In this document: positions 21,835 to 30,369 of the stretch, in pieces
Layout: the number at the start of each line of letters is the position of its first letter
Position numbering within the stretch: the stretch's first letter is position 1
NCBI GenBank assembly: GCA_001798075.1
Contig: MGRG01000012.1
Coordinates: 266,441 to 330,440 of the forward strand
Length of the DNA: 64,000 bases
Direction of reading: 5' to 3'
From: Deltaproteobacteria bacterium RIFCSPHIGHO2_01_FULL_43_49
GTDB lineage: Bacteria > UBA10199 > SPLOWO2-01-44-7
The notes under the pieces: generated by a model
What the model was told of the DNA's origin: nothing
Databases searched by the model: none
What the model saw: only the letters and a program-made list of their open reading frames with translations
Position numbers and translations under genes: made by a program

Positions 21835-23682
21835 CTACCGGTATTCCAAAATTTGTTTGATATCTTCCATCCGACGTACTCTTTGCAGCCAGGCGGTTTC
21901 TTCTTGAGCCAGCAGCCATTGCATGCTTTCTCTGATTTTCTTAGGTATTTTTAAAGGATTTTTGCGATCGGCCAGCTGTGCTTGAAGATTTTTCAATTTT
22001 TTTACAATAGAATAACGCTCCTCTCCTTCTTGATCGACAAAGCTTGTCATTTTGCTTGTTGAAGAAGCACCAATTTCTCTTCGTGCTTCTTGAGCCACGC
22101 TTTCTTTATCAATGATTTTAAAGAGAGGGGGTTGGCCGATCCGGTTATTTTCCAATTTTGCCAGTTGAAGGGCCGGTCCGGATATCATTGCTTCTTCAAC
22201 CTGGTGATTTTCGGAAAATCCAAACCAAGAAAGAATCATTGAATAAAGGTCTTCGGCCTTGGCGATTGTTTGACGACTTTTCGGAATATTAGGGCCGGCA
22301 ATCCACAATGGGATATGCATATCTTCTTGGGTTAGCGATCCATGGGTCCCCGCTTTTGCTTTTCTAAAACTCCAAGGGGCCTTTGCGACGACCAAGATAT
22401 CGCCGGCACGGGGGTCTTGAAAAAGATTGCTGATGGACACCACACCGTTGGGTCGTTCGGCATTCACTGTTAATTGCAGCCATTCTTCTGCAGATCGGAC
22501 TTTTTCATCTAACTGATAATCGAGCGGGTCTTTTTTATTGAAAGAATAAGAATAATAGGCTTTGCCGCCAACAGAAAGTCTATGAATGACACAATCGCCC
22601 TCCGCGTTAAAGAGTCGCACACGATCCAGTCCGTCGCGCACCGCAATCCACTCTACTTCTTCAAGGGAGGTCAGTGTTTCAATGAGGTCCATTGTTTTGT
22701 TTTTGATGGGGAAATTTTTTAACCAGCTCAGTGTAGGGAGTGTTTCCCACCCTTTTTCACTTTGAACGTAGATGAAGGTGGAACTGACTCCTCGGTTTCC
22801 AATATAAATTTTTGAGCGCTCCCGAATTCCTTTTTTCCATAACGCTTTTTTCAGATCCAAGAGTTTGCCTGTTTCATGCATCCCATGGTCACTAGAAACA
22901 ATCAGATACGTTTTGTCTTTTATTCCCAACGATTCGAGTTGGTTTAGAAATTTGTAAAATTGTTGATCGAATTCTTTCAAATTCCAGTCAATTTCTTCTG
23001 ACGTGGGCCCTGACTTGTGGCCGATGTAATCTGTGGAATAAAGGCCAACCAAGCTATAGCGCGGTATTTTCTCAAAGCGTTTGGAAAAAATCCTTTGCAA
23101 ATTTTTCATCGCTATTTTGTTTAGGGAACGCCCATTGTGTGTTACCAACGCATGCCAAAGGGCTGCGAAAGGAATTTTTTTGGGAGCCCGAATGGTTGCG
23201 CCACGATAAAAGGGAGTGAAAATAGCAGCCGTTGGGCTTGGCTCTAATTTTTCAAACAAAGTTGTTGGGGGATACAATGCCTCTTCATTTTCATCAAAGA
23301 GAGCGGGGCGGTTTAATAAATCGATGTTCGATCTTTTATAGCCACTCGGTGTGAGATAGCCAACAACCTTCTTTTTGGTTCGGTCAAACCACTCCAGAAA
23401 AAAAACACCGGAATCGCCGCTACCCAGGCCCGTGGCAAAAGCGACATAACCAGGGGTTGAGGCGGTGGGGAAAACAGTCAGTGCGTTTTCAAAAACGGTT
23501 CCCTGATCCACAAAATGTTCTTTGAGATGGGGGAGCTCTCCTTTTTGTATGGCTTCGTTTAAAACATCATAGCGCAGTCCATCAAGAATCAAATGGACAA
23601 CGTAGACATCGTTGATGGCGAAGAGAGGTTTGGTGAGAAGACAAAAGATGCCGATGAGGATTAATCTTTTTACTTTCGTCAT
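21835..23682 (-). CDS. secreted alkaline phosphatase superfamily enzyme
   Basis: A 615-residue protein with a signal peptide (to LFA-IND) and the type I phosphodiesterase/nucleotide pyrophosphatase fold. ILDGLRYD holds the first metal Asp. FPTASTPGY holds the nucleophile Thr, about 40 residues on. VSSDHGMHETG and GTHGSLTQEDMHIPL hold later metal ligands. It probably hydrolyses phosphodiesters or phospho-/sulpho-esters in the periplasm; the substrate is unknown. The C-terminal 100 residues are charged and helical. ATG 23682 starts the signal peptide. Confidence 0.82.
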   Translation of the reverse strand: MTKVKRLILIGIFCLLTKPLFAINDVYVVHLILDGLRYDVLNEAIQKGELPHLKEHFVDQGTVFENALTVFPTASTPGYVAFATGLGSGDSGVFFLEWFDRTKKKVVGYLTPSGYKRSNIDLLNRPALFDENEEALYPPTTLFEKLEPSPTAAIFTPFYRGATIRAPKKIPFAALWHALVTHNGRSLNKIAMKNLQRIFSKRFEKIPRYSLVGLYSTDYIGHKSGPTSEEIDWNLKEFDQQFYKFLNQLESLGIKDKTYLIVSSDHGMHETGKLLDLKKALWKKGIRERSKIYIGNRGVSSTFIYVQSEKGWETLPTLSWLKNFPIKNKTMDLIETLTSLEEVEWIAVRDGLDRVRLFNAEGDCVIHRLSVGGKAYYSYSFNKKDPLDYQLDEKVRSAEEWLQLTVNAERPNGVVSISNLFQDPRAGDILVVAKAPWSFRKAKAGTHGSLTQEDMHIPLWIAGPNIPKSRQTIAKAEDLYSMILSWFGFSENHQVEEAMISGPALQLAKLENNRIGQPPLFKIIDKESVAQEARREIGASSTSKMTSFVDQEGEERYSIVKKLKNLQAQLADRKNPLKIPKKIRESMQWLLAQEETAWLQRVRRMEDIKQILEYR

Positions 23683-23725
23683 AGGGGCTTGCACATAGTC
23701 CTAAAACCTCCTATAAGTCAACATT

Positions 23726-24349
23726 ATGAAACAAAGTATTCATGGTCTCTATGCCATTGCTGATAATACTTTTCGGCTGGAGTGTTCGCATACCGAACTG
23801 GCAGAGGAATTTTTGAAAGGGGGATGTCAGTTGATACAACTGAGATCAAAAATTAAAAATAAAAAATCAAAAATATTGGAAGAAACTTGCAAAATCATGG
23901 GGTTCAAAAAGCAATACCCATTTACATTTATCGTCAATGATTTTGTAGAGATTGCTTTGGAGGTTGGAGCCGATGGGGTCCATGTGGGACAAGATGACTT
24001 GCCCATTGAAGAGGTGCGGAAAAAAGTTGGGAATAAAATGTTGATTGGCTATTCTTCCCATTCTTTGGAAGAGGCTCTAAAAGCGCAAAAGAGAGGGGCC
24101 GACTATGTTGCCTTTGGGGCCATTTTTCCAACCAAGACAAAAGCCCCAGGTCATCCGGTTCAGGGTCTGGAAAAATTAGGTCAGGTGGTTAAAAAGCTAT
24201 CAATTCCTGTCGTTGCTATTGGGGGAATCAATAAAAACAATTTCAGACAAGTTAAAGAAACGGGTGTTGCAGCCATTGCAATGATTAGTGCCTTAACAGA
24301 GAGCAAAAATATTGCTGCAGAAACACAATTTTTTGTATCTCACTTTTGA
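23726..24349 (+). CDS. thiE: thiamine-phosphate synthase
   Basis: Couples HMP-pyrophosphate with thiazole phosphate. The 207-residue TIM-barrel protein shows LIQLRSK, FIVNDFVEIALEVGADGVHVGQDDL, GYSSHS, FGAIFPTKTK and VVAIGGIN, all family landmarks. The segment KIKNKKSKILEE is unusually lysine-rich. Its last codons and stop are part of the left arm of a hairpin repeat, and thiD follows on the same strand, so the repeat lies inside a probable thiE-thiD message. No TPP riboswitch is seen upstream; only about 30 bases separate it from the divergent gene. Confidence 0.93.
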   Translation: MKQSIHGLYAIADNTFRLECSHTELAEEFLKGGCQLIQLRSKIKNKKSKILEETCKIMGFKKQYPFTFIVNDFVEIALEVGADGVHVGQDDLPIEEVRKKVGNKMLIGYSSHSLEEALKAQKRGADYVAFGAIFPTKTKAPGHPVQGLEKLGQVVKKLSIPVVAIGGINKNNFRQVKETGVAAIAMISALTESKNIAAETQFFVSHF

Positions 24350-24433
24350 TAACGGGTGGCCCGGAGTGTTTGGTGTGGGGTTTAGTTAGGGGCCCCCACA
24401 GAAACACGGAGGGACAGGACCCGTTATCAAAAG
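24343..24433. repeat. CGGAG-core hairpin repeat, copy C
   Basis: Arms CTTTTGATAACGGGT and ACCCGTTATCAAAAG are a perfect 15-bp inverted repeat. The left arm contains the thiE stop codon (TGA at 24347-24349). The inner stem TGTGGGG/CCCCACA lies between CGGAG words. Confidence 0.92.
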
Positions 24434-24439
24434 AATATT

Positions 24440-25207
24440 ATGAAACACGTTCTCGTCATCGCTGGGTCTGATCCTTCAGGGGGAGCAGGGGTTCAGGCTG
24501 ATTTGGCAACTCTCAAAGACTTTGGTGTCCCTGCACTTTTTTCAATCACCGCACTGACAGCCCAAAATGAAGAACGTGTTTTGCAAATCCATCCAACCCC
24601 TGCGGATGTTTTAACGCAGCAACTCTCTGCTGCGTGTGAGGGGAAAGAGGTCGGTGCGACCAAGATTGGAATGATTGCTTCTCATTCCAATGTGACCGCT
24701 TTGATTTGGTTTTTGAATGCAAGAAAATTTCCTCATGTCGTCATTGATCCCATTTTGCATTCCTCCAGTGGGACCGCTCTTCTGGAATCGAAAGCACATG
24801 CTAATTTTCGTCAGCAATTGTTGCCATTGGCAACGGTATTGACTCCAAACCTTCCGGAAGCTTCTGCCTTGGTTGGCTTTCGCATCTATAATGAAGAGGC
24901 ACAAATCAGAGCGGTGAAACAGATTTATGAAGAGATGAAAGCCCTACGAGCTGGACAGTGGCCAGATCGTCCGCTGGCAGTTATCGTGAAAGGAGGTCAT
25001 TTGGAAAAAGATGCGCTCGATATTCTTTATGACGGTACTGAAGTCCACGAATTTCGCGCGACAAGAATTCCTGGACGGTCTCCACGCGGAACCGGCTGCC
25101 GTTTTTCATCGGCTATCGCTGCAGGCCTTGCTAAAGGATGGGGCCTCAAGGAAGCGGTCCAAGAAGCCAAAAATTATCTGACCAGCTACATCGAACTGCA
25201 CCACTGA
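24440..25207 (+). CDS. thiD: hydroxymethylpyrimidine (phosphate) kinase
   Basis: Phosphorylates HMP and HMP-P for thiamine synthesis. The 255-residue ribokinase-family protein has AGSDPSGGAGVQADL (residues 7-21), KIGMIAS, VIDPIL, TPNLPEA, VKGGH and the anion-hole region PRGTGCRFSSAIAA near the C-terminus. It lies 90 bases downstream of thiE, separated only by a hairpin repeat. Confidence 0.94.
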   Translation: MKHVLVIAGSDPSGGAGVQADLATLKDFGVPALFSITALTAQNEERVLQIHPTPADVLTQQLSAACEGKEVGATKIGMIASHSNVTALIWFLNARKFPHVVIDPILHSSSGTALLESKAHANFRQQLLPLATVLTPNLPEASALVGFRIYNEEAQIRAVKQIYEEMKALRAGQWPDRPLAVIVKGGHLEKDALDILYDGTEVHEFRATRIPGRSPRGTGCRFSSAIAAGLAKGWGLKEAVQEAKNYLTSYIELHH

Positions 25208-26056
25208 TTAAGCGGCATTGACGAGTTGAAGATAGGCTTTCCCCAATCGGGCGGCGATTGAATTGCTGGAAACTTTTTTGGTGCACATCCCAACGATCTC
25301 GCAAACAGGCATCACTTCTGCGGTGGATCCGGTCAGGAAAATCTCTTCGGCATTTTTTAACATCAAATCGGTGACATGATCTTCCCGGTGAGAAATTTTT
25401 TGTTCTTTCAAGATTTCTAGGACGACTTCCCTTGTAATGCCAGGCAAGAGCCCATCGGAAAGGGGAGATGTTATCACAACCTTATCGAGCACAAGAAAGA
25501 AATTGGTGCGACTTCCTTCCACCCAGTACCCTTTGTCATTTTTGAGGATTGATTCAAAGACATTTGCTTTTGCAGCCTCCGCGCGCGCCATCATTTTAAT
25601 GATATAACTCGTCGATTTGATATGGGCAGTGTCTTTGGAATCGTTTGTAAAAGAGGTCAGTGGCAAAACTTTGACCCCTGCTTCAAAAAGTTTGGGATCC
25701 ATGGTGAGTGGGCTGCAAAAAATCGTGATGTTTGAAGAGGCATCATCTGGTCTTTTGAGCCCGAAGGAGGCCCCAACGGTGCTTACAGTAATTCGCACGG
25801 CAGCATCTCCCAGTTTATTTGCTTGAAGGCTATCGATGAGTGCTTTTTCAAATTCTTTTTCGGACAAGGGGAGTGGAATATTTAATTTTTTGCAATTGCC
25901 AGTGAGACGTCGATAGTGACGGTCAACAAAAGCCGGTTTTCCAGAATAACTTTTGAGCGTTTCAAAAACCCCTTCGCCATAGAGATAAGCCCGATCAAAC
26001 ATCGGAATGAGCGCTTCCCGCTCATCAATCAGTTTCCCATTGATCCAGGTCTTCAT
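25208..26056 (-). CDS. pabC: aminodeoxychorismate lyase or related class IV aminotransferase
   Basis: A 282-residue fold-type IV PLP enzyme: DRAYLYGEGVFETL at the N-terminus, the PLP lysine in HIKSTSYI (about residue 146), and LLPGITREVVLEI and FLTGSTAEVMPV later. The family includes PabC, D-amino-acid and branched-chain aminotransferases, which are hard to separate by eye. PabC is favoured because pabB lies two genes upstream on the same strand, which would supply its substrate for p-aminobenzoate. It abuts the gene upstream with no gap. Confidence 0.75.
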   Translation of the reverse strand: MKTWINGKLIDEREALIPMFDRAYLYGEGVFETLKSYSGKPAFVDRHYRRLTGNCKKLNIPLPLSEKEFEKALIDSLQANKLGDAAVRITVSTVGASFGLKRPDDASSNITIFCSPLTMDPKLFEAGVKVLPLTSFTNDSKDTAHIKSTSYIIKMMARAEAAKANVFESILKNDKGYWVEGSRTNFFLVLDKVVITSPLSDGLLPGITREVVLEILKEQKISHREDHVTDLMLKNAEEIFLTGSTAEVMPVCEIVGMCTKKVSSNSIAARLGKAYLQLVNAA

Positions 26057-27400
26057 TTAGCGGCGGCCAATCCTTTCGTTGGGATAAAAGGTGACCGAAG
26101 TCGGTATGCCTGTCATGGCAATGACTCCCTGCTCGATAAAAACAATGTCGCCGCAGTTTTGTGTATCGGGGCCGGCACAGACATAATGACCCACCATGAT
26201 TCCAAAGCCTGGTTCGAGATTTACCCCTGTTCCCGTTGGCACATAATGTGTTTCTAGTTGAAAGAAACGTCCATCATTGTGAGAGGAAACAAAAAGGCGA
26301 CCCGTCTGATCATCAAAAGCAATGGAAGGGATAAATGCCGTGTCGATGGGAGCCAGGGGAACGGCATTGGATGCATCTGCCAAAGCTACATCATCTAAAA
26401 TGGCCGGGTTATTATTGTTTTGCGGCAAGCCGTTGATTTTGATTGCCAGCCATTCCAAATCCAACACATAGAGTCTTGGGAGGTTTTGGCTTCCTAAAAA
26501 GGCAACTTTCCCATCAGAGGAAATCGAAATCGTATTGGCGGAAGCCAGTCCCAAAGGAATGTTGGCAACGATCTCCCTTGCTTCCACATCAATCACATCA
26601 ATTCCCGATTCGCTCAGTGTCTGATTTGGATAGGCTGTGCGGCCAGTATTCACTACCAAGAGATAAGGTTTATCTCCAGCATTCCATGGGGCCATTGCTT
26701 GCGGATTAAACTCAGAGGTTGTCAAAACGGGGTGTGTTTCTTCCAAAACCCCTTCTTCTGTTTCTTCTAAAACAGAAATTTTTCCGGGCCCAAAGTGATC
26801 GTCGCCGATCCAGTTGGAAAAGCTGGCCCAAACGGTGCCGTCAGAGGTTCGCAAGAGATGTTGTGGGCTGCGGATGACAGTGTCCGAAAAGGGAGCCGAC
26901 CACAAGGCGCCATTGCTGTTGCGTGACACCATGCCGGATTGGTGAGTCATTGGGTTTTGATCGGCATATAACCCATAAATTGCGCCCCCTTGGATCAAAA
27001 TATCTGACAATTGTTTTTCTGTTCCGTCAATCAGGGAAGAAAAATCGGCTTCTCGTAGAACTTCCAAAGGGACATTTTGAGAAAGTGATTTTGTGGAAAA
27101 AGAAAAAACTTTGTTTCTTAAACCGAAATAGCAGCGATCCAAGTTAGAGGGGCATTGCAATCCAACGGGATAAGAGGTGCGCAATTCTTGTCCATTTTCA
27201 TAAAGTCTGCTGTAAAAAATAGCACCGTTGGAAGTGACTTGTGGAAAAGAGGGCTGTTCCGGCGGTAGATAACGGGTCACTGTTTGAGTGGTGTTGGGTT
27301 GTTCTGCTTCTTTCGGGGGAACTGTATCAACCTTGTTTTGTGTGTTGGGTTGGGGTTCCACTCGTGATGGTACATCGGTACAACCGGTAAAAAGTCCCAT
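26057..27400 (-). CDS. YncE-like beta-propeller surface protein
   Basis: A 447-residue protein with beta-propeller-like repeats (YLLVVNTGRTAYPN, IDVIDVEAREIVANIPLG, FIPSIAFDDQTGRLFVSSHNDG), as in YVTN/YncE-type proteins. The start is fixed at ATG 27400 by AAGGAGG. This leaves MGLFTGC before a hydrophilic linker, a lipobox-like TGC with far too short a hydrophobic stretch, so the export signal seems degenerate or truncated. It follows the lipoprotein gene upstream by 10 bases, and the two are probably co-expressed surface proteins. Confidence 0.65.
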   Translation of the reverse strand: MGLFTGCTDVPSRVEPQPNTQNKVDTVPPKEAEQPNTTQTVTRYLPPEQPSFPQVTSNGAIFYSRLYENGQELRTSYPVGLQCPSNLDRCYFGLRNKVFSFSTKSLSQNVPLEVLREADFSSLIDGTEKQLSDILIQGGAIYGLYADQNPMTHQSGMVSRNSNGALWSAPFSDTVIRSPQHLLRTSDGTVWASFSNWIGDDHFGPGKISVLEETEEGVLEETHPVLTTSEFNPQAMAPWNAGDKPYLLVVNTGRTAYPNQTLSESGIDVIDVEAREIVANIPLGLASANTISISSDGKVAFLGSQNLPRLYVLDLEWLAIKINGLPQNNNNPAILDDVALADASNAVPLAPIDTAFIPSIAFDDQTGRLFVSSHNDGRFFQLETHYVPTGTGVNLEPGFGIMVGHYVCAGPDTQNCGDIVFIEQGVIAMTGIPTSVTFYPNERIGRR

Positions 27401-27410
27401 TTTCTCCTCC

Positions 27411-28241
27411 TTAAGGTTGTGCCCCATGTACAATGGAAATTGCATCCAAGTCAAATCCAGATTGACCGGCTTGCGCTGTTTGACCGGCAAGCCTTAAACC
27501 CGCGTCGCGAATTTTAATGAATCTCGCATAGGATAAGCCAATTTTATTTAAATCAAAGGGATTTCCACCCGCTTCAAGCGGGTCTCGAGGGTCGATATTA
27601 TTAAAATCGGGGTTGGCTAACACCGGTTTTGTCCCTGCGCAACCATCATAGGGGGGTGTGAGAGTGCAAGGAAAAGCGATAAAGTTAATCCCATCGATGC
27701 TGACCGATACAATTGCCGGTTCCACAAAAAGATTAGTCCCTCCCTGAGGGAAAAAGGCATTTTCAAAAACGATGAAATCAAAGCCATCACCATCAATAGG
27801 AATATAATTTCTAAATCCAAGAACAATTTCTCCTCCATTGCCTAGTGAAATAACATCGACAGAGCCTGAGAAATTTCCCTCTCCAAAGGGAGGGCCCAAA
27901 ACAATTTCAGGCAGGAGGGCTTGTCCAAAACCGGCACCTGTTCCCGGAAAAAACGAGACGATGGCTTGAACATAAGCTTCCAAGGAATTAACGGGTGCAC
28001 TTTCAACGAGTGTTTGAGGAGGCGGAGGGAAAGTAAATGGGTTTGATTCGAGTTCTTCGGCGAGTCTTGCTCTATCTTCGCGAACCGTCGAGGTTTGTTC
28101 CCCTTGGCTTATACTGAAATCATTTTGATCGAGCGGGGGAGAGGTGTCGTCCAATGGAGCTTCAAGCAAGAAAGAGCTGTGACCGCAACCTATAAGAACT
28201 AAGAACCAAGAACTAAGAACCAAAAAAGAAAACTTTTTCAT
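27411..28241 (-). CDS. lipoprotein, putative cell-surface protein
   Basis: A 276-residue lipoprotein. The signal SFLVLSSWFLVLIGC is encoded by GTTCTTAGTTCTTGG-like tandem words, a dispersed DNA repeat co-opted as a signal peptide. After an acidic linker the protein has a beta-rich domain (GSVDVISLGNGGEIVLGF, DFIVFENAF, VSVSIDGINF, ARFIKIRDAG, DLDAISIVHG) typical of secreted proteins in environmental genomes whose function is unknown. The ATG overlaps the pabB stop by four bases, an odd operon partner for a folate gene. Confidence 0.7.
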   Translation of the reverse strand: MKKFSFLVLSSWFLVLIGCGHSSFLLEAPLDDTSPPLDQNDFSISQGEQTSTVREDRARLAEELESNPFTFPPPPQTLVESAPVNSLEAYVQAIVSFFPGTGAGFGQALLPEIVLGPPFGEGNFSGSVDVISLGNGGEIVLGFRNYIPIDGDGFDFIVFENAFFPQGGTNLFVEPAIVSVSIDGINFIAFPCTLTPPYDGCAGTKPVLANPDFNNIDPRDPLEAGGNPFDLNKIGLSYARFIKIRDAGLRLAGQTAQAGQSGFDLDAISIVHGAQP

Positions 28242-29695
28242 AAACCGAGTGACTCCATCATTCCTTTAGCTTTAGTTAAGGTTTCTTCAAATTCTTTTTC
28301 TGGATCAGAATCGATAACAATACCTCCACCCGCGTTGAAATAGGCGGTTGCCTCTTGTAAAACCATTGTGCGAATGGCGATGTTAAAGTGCGCCGTATTG
28401 GTAGGCCCCATCCAACCGATGGCGCCTGTGTAAATACCACGCCTGGTCGGTTCCAACTCAGCGATAATTTCCATCGCCCTTATTTTTGGGGCGCCGGTGA
28501 TAGAGCCACCAGGCATACAGGCCGCCAGACAATCAATGATATTGAGCTCTTCTCTTCTTTTTCCTTTGACAGTTGATAAGAGATGATGGACTTGGGCGAA
28601 GGTCTCGATTGTTCTTAACTCTGGTACTTCAACAGAACCTGGCTCACAAACTTTGCCAAAATCGTTTCGTTCCAAATCGGTAATCATCAATAATTCTGCC
28701 TGATCTTTAGAACTGTTGAGGAGTTCTTCTTTTAATTTTTGATCTTCATCTGGGTTACTGCCGCGCCCTCTTGTTCCCTTGATCGGCTTTGTAATGAGTG
28801 TGCCATCCGCTTTCGATTGTAAAAAACATTCCGGTGAGGAAGACAAAATTTGAAAATTTCCGCACTGCAAAAAACAAGTATAGGGAGCCGGAGAAATTTC
28901 TCGTAACAGGAGATATTGTTGCCATGGCTCCAATTTGGCAGGGGCCATAAAGCGTTGAGAGAGGTTGACTTGATAACAATCGCCTGCACGAAGGTAATCC
29001 ATTATTTTTTCGATCGCGCGAATGTAATTGGCTTTCTCAAAAGAAGATCTGAATTCAGTGGCACAAAAGGGAAGGGTGGCCCGGAGTGTTGGCTGTGGGG
29101 TTTTGTTAGGGGCCCCCACAGCAACACGGAGGGACAGGACCCCTCCCTTTTGTGCCACAGCCCTTCCTGATTTCATTTGTGTCGCCAAATTTTCAGCGCG
29201 CTCTTGGGCCAGCTCTTCATTGCATTCAAAGTTTTCCTTGAGTCCCAAAGAGGCGACCCAGCAGACTTTTTCTAAATGATCGTAGCCAACAATGGTGTCA
29301 TAGATTCCAAACCAACTATCTGGAAGATGCAGGTCTTGTGTCTCGGGTGCGGTTTCAATATTTTCGAGTGCGGTGCCCCATTCATAACCCAAAAAACCAA
29401 CGAGCCCTCCACCAAATGGAAAATAAGGGTCAAAGGGAAGATTAATTATTTTTTGATAAAGTTCCTTGAGTGCGGTTAAAGGCGTTCCAATTTTTGTGTG
29501 TTGGTTGTAGGTGACGAAACCATCTTTGGTAGAAAAAATGTTTAGTGGGTGAGTCCCCCAAAAAGAATAACGCCCGCATTTTTTATCGATCAAAGAAGAA
29601 TCCAAGAAAAAACTCCCCAAAGAATCGGCATGGGGCGCAAAATCGCTTAATGCTTCATTATAAGGAAGGGCAATTCCATAGGGAAGTTTGGGCAT
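28238..29695 (-). CDS. pabB: aminodeoxychorismate synthase component I, with in-frame repeat insertion
   Basis: Makes 4-amino-4-deoxychorismate from chorismate for folate. The 485-residue protein has the full chorismate-binding domain: AGDCYQVNLSQRF, ITKPIKGTRGRG, LLMITDLERNDFGKVC, GGSITGAPKIRAMEII and the terminal GGGIVIDSDPEKEF. Anthranilate synthase is less likely because pabC is nearby. Around residues 180-212 the coding sequence runs straight through a copy of the hairpin repeat, adding a stretch (SGRAVAQKGG...RATLPFCATEF) in the linker between the N-terminal domain and the catalytic core. The frame stays open. The PabA subunit is not in the window. Confidence 0.88.
   Translation of the reverse strand: MPKLPYGIALPYNEALSDFAPHADSLGSFFLDSSLIDKKCGRYSFWGTHPLNIFSTKDGFVTYNQHTKIGTPLTALKELYQKIINLPFDPYFPFGGGLVGFLGYEWGTALENIETAPETQDLHLPDSWFGIYDTIVGYDHLEKVCWVASLGLKENFECNEELAQERAENLATQMKSGRAVAQKGGVLSLRVAVGAPNKTPQPTLRATLPFCATEFRSSFEKANYIRAIEKIMDYLRAGDCYQVNLSQRFMAPAKLEPWQQYLLLREISPAPYTCFLQCGNFQILSSSPECFLQSKADGTLITKPIKGTRGRGSNPDEDQKLKEELLNSSKDQAELLMITDLERNDFGKVCEPGSVEVPELRTIETFAQVHHLLSTVKGKRREELNIIDCLAACMPGGSITGAPKIRAMEIIAELEPTRRGIYTGAIGWMGPTNTAHFNIAIRTMVLQEATAYFNAGGGIVIDSDPEKEFEETLTKAKGMMESLGL
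29058..29158. repeat. CGGAG-core hairpin repeat, copy D, inside pabB
   Basis: Arms GTGGCACAAAAGGGAAGGGT and ACCCCTCCCTTTTGTGCCAC pair 19 of 20, the longest in the window. The inner stem CTGTGGGG/CCCCACAG sits between CGGAG words. It is translated as part of PabB. Confidence 0.93.
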
Positions 29696-29779
29696 AGTTA
29701 AACGCCTAGGATGGATGCCCAGGATAAGTCAAGTTTTTTGGTTGAGTTGGCAAGTCAGACGTGACACAAGCTGTCCACA

Positions 29780-30274
29780 ATGAATTTGCACGAAGAATAT
29801 ATGAGACAAGCTCTTGAAGAAGCCCAAATGGCAGCTTCCAAAGGGGAAGTTCCGATTGGGGCGGTGGCGGTCGTGAACGATGAGGTTGTGGCCAAGGCCC
29901 ATAATTTGCGAGAGACGACACAAGATCCTTTGGGCCATGCAGAGCTGTTGTTATTAAAAAATTTAAAAGGAAATGGAAGTTGGCGTTTAACGGATGTGAC
30001 AATTTATGTGACTTGCGAGCCTTGTATCATGTGCATGGGGGCTTTGATTCATACCCGCGTGCCGCGTTTGGTTTTTGGATGTTTCGAACCCAAGACGGGG
30101 GCATGCGGTTCGCTTTATGATTTGAGTAAAGATACGCGATTGAATCATCGGATTGAAGTGGTGAGTGGTGTGTTGGCTGAAGAATGTGGAGAATTGTTAA
30201 CGAAATTTTTTAAGAAATTACGAATAAGGAGAGGTACGAAAGTGGCTGAACCGGCACGCTTGGAAAGCGTGTAG
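29780..30274 (+). CDS. tadA: tRNA adenosine deaminase, C-terminus overlaps tRNA-Ser
   Basis: Deaminates A34 to inosine in tRNA-Arg(ACG). The 164-residue protein has the zinc/catalytic HAELLLLK (H-A-E) and PCIMCMGALI (PC--C) motifs, then a normal C-terminal helix ELLTKFFKKLR. No stop codon occurs before the tRNA-Ser gene, so the last 15 residues (GTKVAEPARLESV) are read from the tRNA sequence itself, a 47-base overlap. Either the overlap is real, so tRNA processing would destroy the mRNA end, or the mRNA ends as a processed non-stop message suited to tmRNA rescue. Confidence 0.9.
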   Translation: MNLHEEYMRQALEEAQMAASKGEVPIGAVAVVNDEVVAKAHNLRETTQDPLGHAELLLLKNLKGNGSWRLTDVTIYVTCEPCIMCMGALIHTRVPRLVFGCFEPKTGACGSLYDLSKDTRLNHRIEVVSGVLAEECGELLTKFFKKLRIRRGTKVAEPARLESV

Positions 30275-30315
30275 ACCGCAAGGTCTCGTGGGTTCGAATC
30301 CCACCCTCTCCGCCA
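30228..30315 (+). tRNA. tRNA-Ser(GGA)
   Basis: An 88-base class II tRNA with encoded CCA. Acceptor GGAGAGG/CCTCTCC with G discriminator; anticodon stem CACGC/GCGTG with loop TTGGAAA (anticodon GGA); long variable arm AGACC-GCAA-GGTCT; T-arm GTGGG-TTCGAAT-CCCAC. It overlaps the end of tadA on the same strand. Confidence 0.97.
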
Positions 30316-30369
30316 GTTGGGAAATGAAAGAAATCGAAAGTTTTACTACTATAGCATTCTGCTATCACA

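Noticed and set aside
23695..23725. TPP riboswitch upstream of thiE
   Set aside because: Only about 30 bases separate thiE from the divergent gene, too short, and no thi-box words are seen.
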